From Thiobacillus sp. (lineage in GTDB: Bacteria; Pseudomonadota; Gammaproteobacteria; Burkholderiales; Thiobacillaceae): a stretch of DNA of 64,000 bases. Below the pieces are notes generated by a model. That model was not told the origin of the DNA and did not search any database. It saw only the letters and a program-made list of their open reading frames with translations. A program made the translations under genes and the position numbers. The DNA lies in the NCBI GenBank assembly GCA_030680405.1, contig JAUXVT010000049.1, positions 103,879 to 167,878 of the forward strand. The letters are read 5' to 3'. Shown piece after piece: positions 1 through 8,800 of the stretch. Position 1 is the first letter of the stretch. The number at the start of each line of letters is the position of its first letter.

Positions 1-380
1 TCCTCCTCGGGGCTGATGACGTCATTGACCCCGAAGTGCTCGGCCAGAAAGCCGGCTTCCTGCCCCAGGAAATCATTCGAGCGGATGCGCGCAATGCGCG
101 TGGGCACATTGAACAGGGTAGACGCGATGCGGCACGCCACCAGATTGGTTTCGTCGCTTTGCGTGACCGCGACCAGCATGTCGGCGTCTTCGGCGCCGGC
201 CTGCTTCAGCACCGAGGGATGCGCCGCGTGGCCGCGCACGGTGCGCAGGTCGAAACGATCCTGCAATAGCGCCAGGCGAGCGGCGTCAAGGTCGATAACG
301 GTGATGTCGTTGTTTTCGGCGACCAGGCTTTCGGCCAGATTGGCGCCGACCTGGCCGGCACCGAGGATGATGATTTTCAC
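1..380 (-). CDS. trkA: TrkA, potassium uptake regulatory subunit (5' part only)
   Basis: This is the N-terminal 126 codons of TrkA; the rest lies beyond the left edge. TrkA is the cytoplasmic NAD(H)-binding regulator of Trk/Ktr potassium channels. The translation opens with [17 protein letters not shown], the GxGxxG nucleotide-binding loop of an RCK_N Rossmann fold, followed by an acidic strand end (VIDLD) and a typical second half ([16 protein letters not shown]). The GTG start at 380 has a GGAA-type Shine-Dalgarno a few bases upstream. The ORF track misses the gene because it has no stop in the window. It lies 15 bp after ntrX on the same strand, so ntrY-ntrX-trkA probably form one operon, an arrangement common in betaproteobacteria. 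Confidence 0.9.
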   Translation of the reverse strand, partial: MKIIILGAGQVGANLAESLVAENNDITVIDLDAARLALLQDRFDLRTVRGHAAHPSVLKQAGAEDADMLVAVTQSDETNLVACRIASTLFNVPTRIARIRSNDFLGQEAGFLAEHFGVNDVISPEE

Positions 381-395
381 GCGCCGTTCCTGCGG

Positions 396-1670
396 TTATA
401 AGTCTTCGTCGAGACGCCGCCCATGCCGGATATTCAGCTGTTTGAGCTTGCGGTAGAGGTGGGTGCGTTCCAGCCCCGACTTGTCGGCGACCCGCGTCAT
501 GCTGCCGCCTTCCTGCTGGATCAGGTGCTCGAAATACGTGCGCTCGAAGGCGTCGCGCGCCTCGCGCAGCGGAATGTCTAGCGGGATGCCGTGGGCCACG
601 GCGGGCGTGGACTGCTTCATCGGAGCGAGCACGCGGTTGACGTCGGCAGCGTCGATTTCGCTCGCCAGCGCGGTGACCCCCAGCGTGCGCACCACGTTGT
701 GGAGCTGCGGCAGGTTGCCCGGCCAGTCAAAGTTGCGCAGCTGGTTCAAGGCCGACGTGGTCAGCCGCCGCACCGGGCAAACGCCTTCCTCAACCAGTTG
801 CACCAGCATGAAATTGGCGATTTCGGGCACGTCTTCGCGATGCTCGCGCAACGGCGGCACCTGGATGGCCAGGCTGGACAGGCGGTAAAACAGACGGCTG
901 TCGAATTCACCCGCCGCAACCATGGTGTCGGGGCTGCGGCTGGCGGCGCATACCAGGCGGGCGCCGCTGCCCTCGATACGGTCGAGCAGCAGTCCCAGGC
1001 CTTTCTGCTCCAGGCGCGCGAGCTCGCACACTTCGGGCAGATAAAGCGTACCGTTGCCGAGCGCCTCGACAAAGCTCAGCGGGTCGGACACCAGACGCGC
1101 GCGATCCTTGATTTCGACCCACGGGCTGGCGGGCTGGTGCAGGAAACGGGCACAGATTTCAAAGCCGCTGCCTGTCTCGCCCTGCAACAGGACCGGCGCG
1201 GTATTGCCGGCGATCTGGGTGAGGCGTTTTTTCAGTTCGAGGATCAGCGGGCTACGGCCGAGCGCCGACAAGTCCATGCTGGGCAAGCGCCGGGGCAGGG
1301 CCACGCCGCGCTTGATCGCCTTGTTGACGGTGTCGATCAGCTTGGCCAGGGAAACCGGCTTTTCCAGGAAGTCGGCGGCGCCGAGCCGGGTGGCTTCGAC
1401 GGCGGTATCGATGGTGCCGTGGCCGGACATCATCACCACCGGCATGGTGAGCTGGCCGCTGGCCGCCCATTCCTTCAACAGAGTCACGCCATCGGTGTCG
1501 GGCATCCAGATGTCGAGCAGGACCAGGTCCGGACGCCGCAGCGCGCGAAAGGCGCGCGCTGCTTCGGCGTTTTCCGCCAGGTGCACGTCGTAGCCCTCGT
1601 CGGTGAGGATTTCCGACAACAACTCACGAATGCCCACTTCGTCATCGACGACGAGAATATGTCCGCTCAC
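396..1670 (-). CDS. ntrX: NtrX-type response regulator with a degenerate AAA+ domain
   Basis: This is the response-regulator partner of NtrY, probably a DNA-binding transcription factor for nitrogen or redox/envelope signals. The receiver domain (about 1-120) is intact, with D9-D10, phospho-acceptor D53 and K104. The central AAA+ region (about 140-365) is clearly decayed. Walker A reads GETGSGFE, with Phe where the invariant Lys should be. The GAFTGA loop that contacts sigma-54 is missing. The Walker B region reads GTLYLPEV instead of the usual FLDE. A Fis-type helix-turn-helix remains at the C-terminus (about 388-413). The start codon overlaps the ntrY stop by 4 bp, indicating translational coupling. 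Inference: it binds DNA but probably cannot activate sigma-54 by ATP hydrolysis. Confidence 0.88.
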   Translation of the reverse strand: MSGHILVVDDEVGIRELLSEILTDEGYDVHLAENAEAARAFRALRRPDLVLLDIWMPDTDGVTLLKEWAASGQLTMPVVMMSGHGTIDTAVEATRLGAADFLEKPVSLAKLIDTVNKAIKRGVALPRRLPSMDLSALGRSPLILELKKRLTQIAGNTAPVLLQGETGSGFEICARFLHQPASPWVEIKDRARLVSDPLSFVEALGNGTLYLPEVCELARLEQKGLGLLLDRIEGSGARLVCAASRSPDTMVAAGEFDSRLFYRLSSLAIQVPPLREHREDVPEIANFMLVQLVEEGVCPVRRLTTSALNQLRNFDWPGNLPQLHNVVRTLGVTALASEIDAADVNRVLAPMKQSTPAVAHGIPLDIPLREARDAFERTYFEHLIQQEGGSMTRVADKSGLERTHLYRKLKQLNIRHGRRLDEDL

Positions 1671-3799
1671 GTATGCTCCCCCGCTGAGGCGGAAACAGGC
1701 AGTGCAATGCGGATGGCGGCACCGCCCGATTTGAGGTTTTCAATCTGGATTTTGCCATGATGCTCTTCGACGATCTTTTTGACGATGGCCAGGCCCAGGC
1801 CTGTCCCCTTGGCCTTGGTGGTTGCGTATGGCTCGAACAGCCGCGTCATCAGGTGCTCCGGAAACCCGGCTCCATTGTCCGTTACGGTCAAACAAACTGC
1901 ATTGTTGTTGAGGCGTGTACTGACCTCGACCCTCGGTGCGGGGTGGCCGGTCAGCGCGTCCTGCGCATTTTGCAACAGATTATGGATCACCTGACGCAAT
2001 AATGTGGAGTCGCCCGCGATGCGCGGCAGGTCGGCATCGAGGTGCAGCTCCAGGCCAAGCGCCTTGGCGTCGTACAACGCCAGCACTTCGCGCACCAGCG
2101 CATTCAGATCGATCGCCTCGAGCTTGGCGCGCGGCATCCGCGCATAGTTGGCGAAGGCATCGACCATGCTTTTCATCGCAGCCACCTGGTTGACGATGGT
2201 TTGCGTGGCGCGCGCCAGGAACTCGGCGTCCGCCACTTCCAGCCGGCCGTCCAGCTTGCGCGCGATGCGCTCGGCCGACAACTGGATCGGGGTAAGCGGG
2301 TTTTTGATCTCGTGCGCCAACCGGCGCGCTACCTCGCTCCAGGCGGCGTTGCGCTCGGCGTCGATCAGCTTGGTCACGTCGTCGAATACCAGCACATAGC
2401 CGCGCTCGACCCCGGGTGGCAGGCGGGTGCCGCGCAGCAACAGCGACTGGCTGCCACCGTGACCCGCATAGTCGATCTGTTCCTGCCATTCGCCTTCGTG
2501 ATCGGCAAAGCGCGCCGCAACCGTGGTCCCAAACGCATGCAATGCCTCGCCCGGCTGACCCAGTTCGGCAAGCGGATGCGCGTCGAGCGCTGCGGCCGCC
2601 ACCCCGAGAATTTGCGCCGCCGCGCTGTTCATGGTGCGTACCCGCAGCGCATCGTCCAGCACCACCACGCCGGACGACAGGTTGGCCAGCACGCGCTCCA
2701 GGAAGGCCTTGGCCTGCTCGGTCTGCTGATGGTTCTGCGCCACCTGTTCGCGCGCGTCGGACAGCTGGCGCGTCATGCGGTTGAACGACTGGATCAGTAC
2801 ACCCAGTTCGTCGCGGCTCTTCACCGACGGCATCTGCGAAAAATCGCCCTTGGCCACGGCACGGGTGCCGCGCGCCAGCGAGCGCAGCGGCGCGCCGAGG
2901 CGCTCCGACAGCAGATAGGCAATCACAAGGGTCATCAACAGGGCCAGCATCAAGGTGAGGGTGAGTGCCACGCCGTAGATACGCTTCAACCCCAGCCGTG
3001 AGACCGCAATCTGCTGGTATTCCTGGTACGCCAGTTGCACCGCCTGCGCATCGCGCGCAAGGTTGGTGGGCACTGGCTGCACCAGCTGCAGCACGCGCGT
3101 TTCGCCGGCCAGCGCGCTGGTATACACCGGCACAATGACACGCATGATGAGCCCGCGCTCGGACACTTCCTCGATACGGCTGTAGGGCTTCTGCTGCCGG
3201 ACTTGCCACAGCACGCCGCGGTCCGGCAGCACCGGCAGCAGGGTGCCACGCTCGCCGCTGACGTGGGCAATGACGCCGCCGCGTTCGTCGAACAGGGTCA
3301 GTTCCTGCACCGCGCTTTGCTCGCGCAGGGTCGAGAGGCTGGTGATGATGGAGCCCATGCCTTCGTCCGACAGCGTCAGCGCCATGCGCTGCGCTTTTTT
3401 ATCGAGCTCGCGCAGTAGGTCGTCAAGCGCGGCATGGCCGAGGTTGACGCCGGAGGTCAGCGCGTTGTCGACCCGCACGTCGAACCAGGTTTCGATCGAA
3501 CGGTTGAGAAAGAACACCGAGGCGCCATACACCACCAGACCCGGCAGCGTGGCGACGACACCAAACATCAGCAGCAACTTGAGCGTGAGTTTGGCGCCGA
3601 ACACGCCGCGGCGGATGCGTTTTTGCAGCCACCACAGGCGCCAGCCCAGCAACACCAGCAGCGCCACGCCAAGCACCCCGCCGCCGATGAACAGGGTGGG
3701 CAGGGTGTCTGAGAACGCACCGCTGTCACTACTGGCATAAAACAGCACGGACAACAGCACGATGCCCATGATCAGGGCGGCGGCAATCAGACTGCGCAT
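1667..3799 (-). CDS. ntrY: NtrY-type membrane sensor histidine kinase
   Basis: This is the inner-membrane sensor kinase that should phosphorylate NtrX. The 710 residues show three N-terminal hydrophobic segments (about 5-25, 35-57, 75-100), an extracytoplasmic loop, a fourth membrane helix (about 275-300), a HAMP linker, a PAS domain (about 370-480), a HisKA dimerisation helix with the H-box HEIKNPLTPIQLSAER, and a HATPase_c domain with N-box NLLQNAQDAL, G1 TDNGAGF and G2 GTGLGLAIVKK. Domain order and length fit the NtrY family. Its ATG overlaps the stop of the upstream DUF4390 gene by one base (TGATG) and its own stop overlaps ntrX, so the cluster is tightly coupled. The actual stimulus cannot be read from sequence. 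Confidence 0.93.
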   Translation of the reverse strand: MRSLIAAALIMGIVLLSVLFYASSDSGAFSDTLPTLFIGGGVLGVALLVLLGWRLWWLQKRIRRGVFGAKLTLKLLLMFGVVATLPGLVVYGASVFFLNRSIETWFDVRVDNALTSGVNLGHAALDDLLRELDKKAQRMALTLSDEGMGSIITSLSTLREQSAVQELTLFDERGGVIAHVSGERGTLLPVLPDRGVLWQVRQQKPYSRIEEVSERGLIMRVIVPVYTSALAGETRVLQLVQPVPTNLARDAQAVQLAYQEYQQIAVSRLGLKRIYGVALTLTLMLALLMTLVIAYLLSERLGAPLRSLARGTRAVAKGDFSQMPSVKSRDELGVLIQSFNRMTRQLSDAREQVAQNHQQTEQAKAFLERVLANLSSGVVVLDDALRVRTMNSAAAQILGVAAAALDAHPLAELGQPGEALHAFGTTVAARFADHEGEWQEQIDYAGHGGSQSLLLRGTRLPPGVERGYVLVFDDVTKLIDAERNAAWSEVARRLAHEIKNPLTPIQLSAERIARKLDGRLEVADAEFLARATQTIVNQVAAMKSMVDAFANYARMPRAKLEAIDLNALVREVLALYDAKALGLELHLDADLPRIAGDSTLLRQVIHNLLQNAQDALTGHPAPRVEVSTRLNNNAVCLTVTDNGAGFPEHLMTRLFEPYATTKAKGTGLGLAIVKKIVEEHHGKIQIENLKSGGAAIRIALPVSASAGEHT

Positions 3800-4422
3800 C
3801 AGGGCAAGGTCGGCGAGACGGGGGGAGCAGCGGGGGCATCAAACGACCAGCCGTACCAGGGAGTGACCAGTTCCCATTTGTCGCTGGTGACCGCGCCGAT
3901 GGACAGCGGCTTGGGCAGTTTCGCTGTGTCGAGGCGCAGGCGCAGGCGGGCGTCGTAGCGACGTCCGGATTTGAGTGCGCCGCGTTCCAGCACCTGCCAG
4001 TTGTCCACCCGCCCCAACAAGGCCAGCGCCTCGCTCAGGGTAGCGGCGGTCCGGGTGGTATAGCCGGTTTCGACGACATAGCGGCGCAGCAGCAGATGGT
4101 AGTAAATCCGCATCTTGCGCTCGGCCTCGGCGATACCTTCGTCAAACCACCAGTTGCGCGGCCGAGTCAGTTCCAGTTCCAGCAGAAAATGCAGGTTGAT
4201 GCCCTTGGCCAGCGCGTCTTCCAATGTGGGGTTGAGCGCGATGTTGACGTCCGCATCCAGCACATAGCCTTGCGGCGCGGCCTGGATGGCGGCCTGTTTG
4301 ACCGCGCTTTTGTCATTGGCCAGCGCGCTGCCCGCAACGCCCAGCCAGCAGCCTAGCAACAGCCCGGCCAGCCAGCGAAACGCCGGGTCAGGTCTTGCGC
4401 AGCAGGGCGTAAAAGAAACCAT
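3799..4422 (-). CDS. DUF4390 secreted protein
   Basis: This is a small exported protein of the DUF4390 family, which typically sits between rsmB and ntrY in betaproteobacteria. The track ORF (to 4575) runs deep into rsmB. The second of two tandem ATGs (4422; the other is 4425) gives the sequence MVSFTPCC followed by a classic hydrophobic core and an ALA cleavage site (GVAGSALA/NDKS). This choice overlaps rsmB by about 35 bp and has a weak GAG ribosome-binding site. The mature domain of about 170 residues has a WWF/RIYYHLLLRRYV core typical of the family. Its function is unknown. Coupling to ntrY suggests it may work with that sensor in the periplasm, which is inference only. Confidence 0.8.
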   Translation of the reverse strand: MVSFTPCCARPDPAFRWLAGLLLGCWLGVAGSALANDKSAVKQAAIQAAPQGYVLDADVNIALNPTLEDALAKGINLHFLLELELTRPRNWWFDEGIAEAERKMRIYYHLLLRRYVVETGYTTRTAATLSEALALLGRVDNWQVLERGALKSGRRYDARLRLRLDTAKLPKPLSIGAVTSDKWELVTPWYGWSFDAPAAPPVSPTLP

Positions 4423-5644
4423 CATGCTCGGCATCAGGCAGCAGCGACCCGTCGGACAAAGGTTCAGGAAGTGGACAGCGTTCGGCGTCCTGCGCATGGC
4501 GCGCAATGAACGCACGCACTTGCCCGTCGTTTTCTTCATTGAATACCGAGCAGGTGGCGTAAAGCAATGTACCACCCGGGGCCAGCAGCCGCCAGAGTGC
4601 CTCCAGCATCACGGCCTGCTGCGCGGCAAATTGCGCGATGTCGTCGGGGCGGCGCAGCCACTTGATGTCGGGGTTGCGGCGCACCACGCCGGAGGCACTG
4701 CACGGCACGTCGGCCAGAATGCGGTCGAACGGCCGGCCGTCCCACCAGGCATCGGGTTGCGCGGCGTCGCCTTCGATCAGGGTGGCATTCAACTGCAGCC
4801 GGTCGAGGTTTTCCTGCACCCGCGCCAGCCGCGCCGCATCCGTATCGAGCGCGGTCAACATCACGTTGGCGCGTTCCAGGATATGGCCGGTCTTGCCGCC
4901 GGGTGCCGCGCAGGCATCGAGCACCCGCTCGCCCGGCTGCGCATCCAGCAGGCGTGCCGCCCACTGCGCGCCGGCGTCCTGCACCGACACGTCGCCCTGA
5001 TCAAAGCCCGGCAAGCTGTGCACCGGCACGGCCTTGTCGAGGGTGACGGCGTCCGCCCCGGTTTGCCGCGCCGGCAGCCCGGCCTCCGTCAGGCGCAGCA
5101 GATAACTCGCCACGTCGCCATGGCGACAATTGACGCGCAGGGTGAATGGCGGGTGCTGCTGGCCGGCCTCGAGAATGCCTTGCCAGTGCGCCGGGTGCTC
5201 GGCTTGCAGTTTCTGGATCCACCAGTCGGGGTGCGACCAGCGCGCGGACGGCTGCTCGTCCGCGCGCTTTTCCAGCTCGGCACGGCGCCGCTGGAAATTG
5301 CGCAGCACCGCATTGGCCAGCCCGCGCCGCCAGCCCGCGCCCGCCGCTGCGACAGCGTTGTGCACCACGGCGTGCGCCGGCGCGCGGGTGTAGGCCAGCT
5401 GATAGAGCGCCACGCGCAGCAGCCAGCCGAGTTGCGGGTCGGTCAGTGGGCGCTCCAGCAGCGCTGCCAGCCAGGCATCCAGGCGGCCCAGCTGGCGCAG
5501 GCTGCCATATACGATGTCCTGCAAGGCGCCGCGCTCGCCCAGCGTTTTCAATTGCTGCAGGCGCTGCGGCAGCACCTGGTGCAGCGCCGCGCCGGCGAGC
5601 ACCTCTTCGAGCGCGCCGGCAGCCAGTTTTTGCAGGTTATGCAT
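4388..5644 (-). CDS. rsmB: 16S rRNA (cytosine-967-C5)-methyltransferase RsmB
   Basis: RsmB methylates C967 of 16S rRNA using S-adenosylmethionine. The 418 residues begin with a NusB-like RNA-binding domain (about 1-135, ending VHNAVAAAG...LANAVLRNF), followed by the Rossmann methyltransferase fold. The SAM-binding motif DACAAPGGKT, motif IV ADVPCSASGVVRRNPDIKW and the catalytic YATCS motif are all present, giving the two-cysteine mechanism expected of m5C methyltransferases. Length matches the family (about 430). It lies downstream of fmt on the same strand, as in many proteobacteria where def-fmt-rsmB form an operon. Here a 118-bp gap separates it from fmt. Confidence 0.95.
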   Translation of the reverse strand: MHNLQKLAAGALEEVLAGAALHQVLPQRLQQLKTLGERGALQDIVYGSLRQLGRLDAWLAALLERPLTDPQLGWLLRVALYQLAYTRAPAHAVVHNAVAAAGAGWRRGLANAVLRNFQRRRAELEKRADEQPSARWSHPDWWIQKLQAEHPAHWQGILEAGQQHPPFTLRVNCRHGDVASYLLRLTEAGLPARQTGADAVTLDKAVPVHSLPGFDQGDVSVQDAGAQWAARLLDAQPGERVLDACAAPGGKTGHILERANVMLTALDTDAARLARVQENLDRLQLNATLIEGDAAQPDAWWDGRPFDRILADVPCSASGVVRRNPDIKWLRRPDDIAQFAAQQAVMLEALWRLLAPGGTLLYATCSVFNEENDGQVRAFIARHAQDAERCPLPEPLSDGSLLPDAEHDGFFYALLRKT

Positions 5645-5762
5645 GGTGGGAAATGCCCGGGTTAGTCTGCTGATTCATGGGATAGCCGCAGCGATGAGCG
5701 GCGGATGATAGCAGGGCGCGCGGTTGTCGACGCGCATCCGCTGCGAGCCGCCGGATCCGGTC

Positions 5763-6797
5763 TCAAGCGCCGAAACGGGTTCCAGGCGACAACGGCCGAC
5801 CGGCGAGAAACGCCGCGGCCGCCATCCGTTTGCTGCCCGCGGGCTGGACCTCCTGCAAGGCCAGCGCACCGCTGCCGCAGGCGACCACCAGCTGGTACGC
5901 TCCGGCGCGCAGCACCTCCCCCGGGGCATACGATCTTTCTCGGGCTTCAGCCCGTAGAAAGTCGGAGTCCCCTTGTGGGGCATACGACTCCATCCCGCTT
6001 TGCGGGACTTCAGCACGTAGTGGATCGGCGTCCTTTAGGGCCCCCGCATCGGCAACGGCCTGTGCCGACCAGATTTTCAGCGGCGCGCCGTCCAGCAGCG
6101 TCCATGCGCCGGGCGCCAGATTGTAGGCGCGCACCGCCCGTGCAAGGGCGTCGGCAGGCTGGCGCCAGTCCAGCCTCGCCTCGTCCTTGGTAAGTTTGGC
6201 AGCGTAGGTAGCCTGTGCGTCGTCCTGCGCCTGCGGCACCAGCGCGGGGTAATTCGCCAGCGCCGCGACAATGGCGCTGGCGCCTGCCGCAGCCAGGGTG
6301 TCGTGCAGGCTGGCTGCGGTGTCGGTTTCGCGAATCGGCACCACCGTTTTGGAGAGCATCGCCCCGGTGTCGAGCCCGGCGTCCATCTGCATGATGGTGA
6401 TGCCGGTTTCCGGGTCGCCCGCCAGGATCGCGCGCTGGATCGGTGCCGCGCCGCGCCAGCGCGGCAGCAGCGAGGCGTGGATATTGAGGCAGCCGAAGCG
6501 CGGCAGGTCCAGCACCGCTTGCGGCAAAATCAGGCCGTAGGCTGCGACCACCATGACATCGGCATCCGCCGCGCGCAGCTCGGCCTGGGTCTCGGATGTT
6601 TTCAGACTGGCGGGCTGATACACCGGCAGACCACGCGTCAGCGCCGCCTGCTTGACCGCGCTGGGCGTGAGCTTCATGCCGCGCCCGGCCGGGCGGTCGG
6701 GCTGGGTCAACACTAGGACGATGTCATGCCCGGCCTCCGCCAAGGCATTGAGGGCGGCGGCCGCGAACGGCGGCGTGCCGGCAAAGATAATGCGCAC
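5763..6797 (-). CDS. fmt: Methionyl-tRNA formyltransferase with a loop insertion
   Basis: Fmt transfers a formyl group from 10-formyl-THF to initiator Met-tRNA. The track start at 6953 runs into def. The GTG at 6797 gives [13 protein letters not shown], the canonical N-terminus, 8 bp after the def stop. The catalytic signature is intact: [17 protein letters not shown]-type (here LNIHASLLP) with the Asn and His, and the later [13 protein letters not shown]. At 344 residues it is about 30 longer than usual. The excess is an in-frame block at about residues 255-292 ([11 protein letters not shown]...SYAP), located between AVADAGA and PGEVLRAG in the C-terminal OB-fold domain. The block encodes two degenerate copies of a palindromic repeat (see the repeat feature). 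The frame is preserved, so the enzyme is probably functional. Confidence 0.95.
   Translation of the reverse strand: MRIIFAGTPPFAAAALNALAEAGHDIVLVLTQPDRPAGRGMKLTPSAVKQAALTRGLPVYQPASLKTSETQAELRAADADVMVVAAYGLILPQAVLDLPRFGCLNIHASLLPRWRGAAPIQRAILAGDPETGITIMQMDAGLDTGAMLSKTVVPIRETDTAASLHDTLAAAGASAIVAALANYPALVPQAQDDAQATYAAKLTKDEARLDWRQPADALARAVRAYNLAPGAWTLLDGAPLKIWSAQAVADAGALKDADPLRAEVPQSGMESYAPQGDSDFLRAEARERSYAPGEVLRAGAYQLVVACGSGALALQEVQPAGSKRMAAAAFLAGRPLSPGTRFGA
5923..6034. repeat. Two-copy palindromic repeat inserted inside fmt
   Basis: Two direct copies begin with GGGGCATACGA (5923 and 5977) and share CTTCAGC-CGTAG and TCGG-GTCC blocks. Each carries a small hairpin: CGGGCT-TC-AGCCCG at 5941-5954 and CCCGC-TTT-GCGGG in the second copy. 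A third hairpin, CCCC-TTGT-GGGG, lies at the junction. On the fmt strand the copies encode related peptides (DADPLRAEV...ESYAP and [16 protein letters not shown]). The total length keeps the reading frame. This resembles REP or palindromic-element insertions that tolerate coding regions. I saw no other copy in the window. Confidence 0.8.
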
Positions 6798-6805
6798 GGG
6801 CCGGC

Positions 6806-7339
6806 TCAGAGCGACGCGCGCACCGGCGCGGCGTCGGGGCGGTGCTCGCGCGCCTGCTTGACCAGTTTGGCCTTGATCCGGTTGCGCTTGAGGTTCGACA
6901 GGTAGTCGACAAAGACCTTGCCCATTAGGTGATCCATTTCGTGCTGGATGCACACCGCCAGCAGGCCCTCGGCCTTGAGCTCGAACGGCTTGCCGTCGCG
7001 ATCCAGCGCGCGCACAGTGACGCGCTCGGCGCGCGTCACCATGTCAAAAATGCCGGGCACCGACAGGCAGCCTTCCTCGCCTTCGGCACGGCCGGACTGG
7101 GCGACGATTTCGGGGTTGATGAACACGCGCAGCCCGTCGTGGGTTTCGGAAATGTCGATGACGATGACGCGTTCGTGGACGTCGACTTGGCTGGCCGCCA
7201 GCCCGATGCCGGGGGCGGCGTACATGGTTTCGGCCATGTCGTCGACCAGTTTACGGATGCGCGCATCCACCGCAGCAACCGGCTTGGCGACGGTGTGCAG
7301 GCGGGCATCGGGGTAATGCAAAATATCGAATCTGGCCAT
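6806..7339 (-). CDS. def: Peptide deformylase
   Basis: This metalloenzyme removes the N-formyl group from nascent proteins and pairs functionally with Fmt. The 177-residue protein starts at ATG 7339 ([15 protein letters not shown]), 22 codons inside the track ORF. This is the conserved start, and it leaves an intergenic region for the divergent LysM gene. The three active-site motifs are intact: [15 protein letters not shown] with the metal-binding Cys, and QHEMDHLMG, the HExxH zinc/iron site. Its stop lies 8 bp before the fmt GTG, so def and fmt are co-transcribed. Confidence 0.96.
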   Translation of the reverse strand: MARFDILHYPDARLHTVAKPVAAVDARIRKLVDDMAETMYAAPGIGLAASQVDVHERVIVIDISETHDGLRVFINPEIVAQSGRAEGEEGCLSVPGIFDMVTRAERVTVRALDRDGKPFELKAEGLLAVCIQHEMDHLMGKVFVDYLSNLKRNRIKAKLVKQAREHRPDAAPVRASL

Positions 7340-7498
7340 AAAAAACTTTACGAATGAATGGGCTGGGCGCACACTTTGATGCAGAATCTGCGCTTGTTTG
7401 CGCACGGCCCTAAATATAAGGCGGCGGATAGCCGTAAGCTAAGCGCACAGTATATTTTCAATGCAAAATTAGACAAGGTCTAAGTGGAGGGTTCCCCC

Positions 7499-8770
7499 GT
7501 GCGTCAACTCGTTATTTCTCTTGCCCTGTTGCTGGCGATGCCTGCGCTTGCCGACACCCTTAAACTGCAGGACAACGCGCCCGACACCTATGTCGTGGTC
7601 AAGGGCGACACCCTGTGGGACATCTCCGGCCGTTTCCTCAAGGATCCATGGCGCTGGCCGCAGATCTGGAACATGAACCGCGAGGAAATCAAGAATCCGC
7701 ACTGGATTTACCCCGGTGACCTCGTCGTGCTCGACCGCAGCGGCAAGGAACCGCGCCTGTCGCTGGTCAAGGGCGACAAAAATGGCATGCAAACCGTCAA
7801 GCTGTCGCCCAGCGTGCGCGCAACCGACATCGGTGGCGACGCCATTCCGGCCATCCCCATCAATGCCATCCACGCCTTTTTGAACCAGCCGCTGCTGGTC
7901 AGTAATGAAACACTGGAAAAAGCCCCGCAGATCATTGGCACCAACGAAGAGCGTGTCATCATGACCGCGAGCGATACCGTTTACGCGACCAGCGACGAGT
8001 CTGGCACAACGCGGTGGCAAATTTATCGCAAAGGTCAGGCCTTGACGGATCCGGATAATGGCAAACTTCTGGGCCACGAAGCGGAATATTTGGGCGACGC
8101 AGAAACCCTGGTTCCCGGCAACCCGCAAAAATTGCGGATCACGCGGGTGACCCAGGAAATTCTCCCCAAAGACAAGCTCATACCGGCTCAGGAGCATACC
8201 CAGTTCGAATTTGTGCCGCGCGCCCCGGAAAAATTGATTTCCGGCAAGGTTATTTCTGCCTACGGCGCGACTGGACTCGCAAATTCGGGACGCTACCAGA
8301 CCGTCGTCATCAATCGCGGTGCTCAGGATGGCCTCGAACCGGGCCATGTGCTGGCCGTTTACCGCGCCGGTAAAGTGGTCAAAATAGACAAGGCCGGTCG
8401 CCAGCGCTGGGTTTACCTGGATTCCGGCTGTATCAAGCCCGGAGAAAAGGTCAGCCTCGACCAGTTTTACGAGCCCGGGAAGGTCATGGAAGACTGCAAG
8501 CCAAGCGCAGAAGTGCAGGCAGGCCCCTGGGCCTACATGGATGTGGGCTGCCTGAAACCGGGCAAGAAGGTCAGTTTCGACCAGTTCTTCGATCCCAAGG
8601 AAGTCTACGATCGGGGATGCACGGACAAAAATCAGACGGAATCCATGCAGCTTCCGGATGCGCGGACGGGCTTGATCATGGTGTACCGCGTGTTCGACCG
8701 CGTGTCCTATGCGCTCATCATGCAGTCCGAGCGGCCGGTGTATCTGCTCGACACGGTGAAAAACCCCTGA
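7499..8770 (+). CDS. Exported LysM-domain protein with a duplicated Cys motif
   Basis: The GTG at 7499 is chosen because GGAGG lies 8 bp upstream; the track start at 7484 would place that site inside the gene. A signal peptide (VRQLVISLALLLAMPALA/DT) precedes one LysM peptidoglycan-binding domain at about residues 35-85 (YVVVKGDTLWDISGRF...PHWIYPGDLVVLD). The remaining 330 residues match the layout of LysM proteins encoded beside dprA in betaproteobacteria. Near the C-terminus are two copies of a Cys-containing motif (WVYLDSGCIKPGEKVSLDQF and WAYMDVGCLKPGKKVSFDQF, about residues 302-371), inserted before the conserved LPDARTGLIMVYRVFDRVSYAL block. It is probably a cell-wall-associated periplasmic protein of unknown function. 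Confidence 0.88.
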   Translation: MRQLVISLALLLAMPALADTLKLQDNAPDTYVVVKGDTLWDISGRFLKDPWRWPQIWNMNREEIKNPHWIYPGDLVVLDRSGKEPRLSLVKGDKNGMQTVKLSPSVRATDIGGDAIPAIPINAIHAFLNQPLLVSNETLEKAPQIIGTNEERVIMTASDTVYATSDESGTTRWQIYRKGQALTDPDNGKLLGHEAEYLGDAETLVPGNPQKLRITRVTQEILPKDKLIPAQEHTQFEFVPRAPEKLISGKVISAYGATGLANSGRYQTVVINRGAQDGLEPGHVLAVYRAGKVVKIDKAGRQRWVYLDSGCIKPGEKVSLDQFYEPGKVMEDCKPSAEVQAGPWAYMDVGCLKPGKKVSFDQFFDPKEVYDRGCTDKNQTESMQLPDARTGLIMVYRVFDRVSYALIMQSERPVYLLDTVKNP

Positions 8771-8800
8771 TCACACACGCTCTCGAAAGACGCATCGAGC

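Noticed and set aside
7469-8347. 292-codon minus-strand ORF opposite the LysM gene
   Set aside because: The plus strand has a signal peptide, LysM domain and Shine-Dalgarno; the antisense product has none of these.
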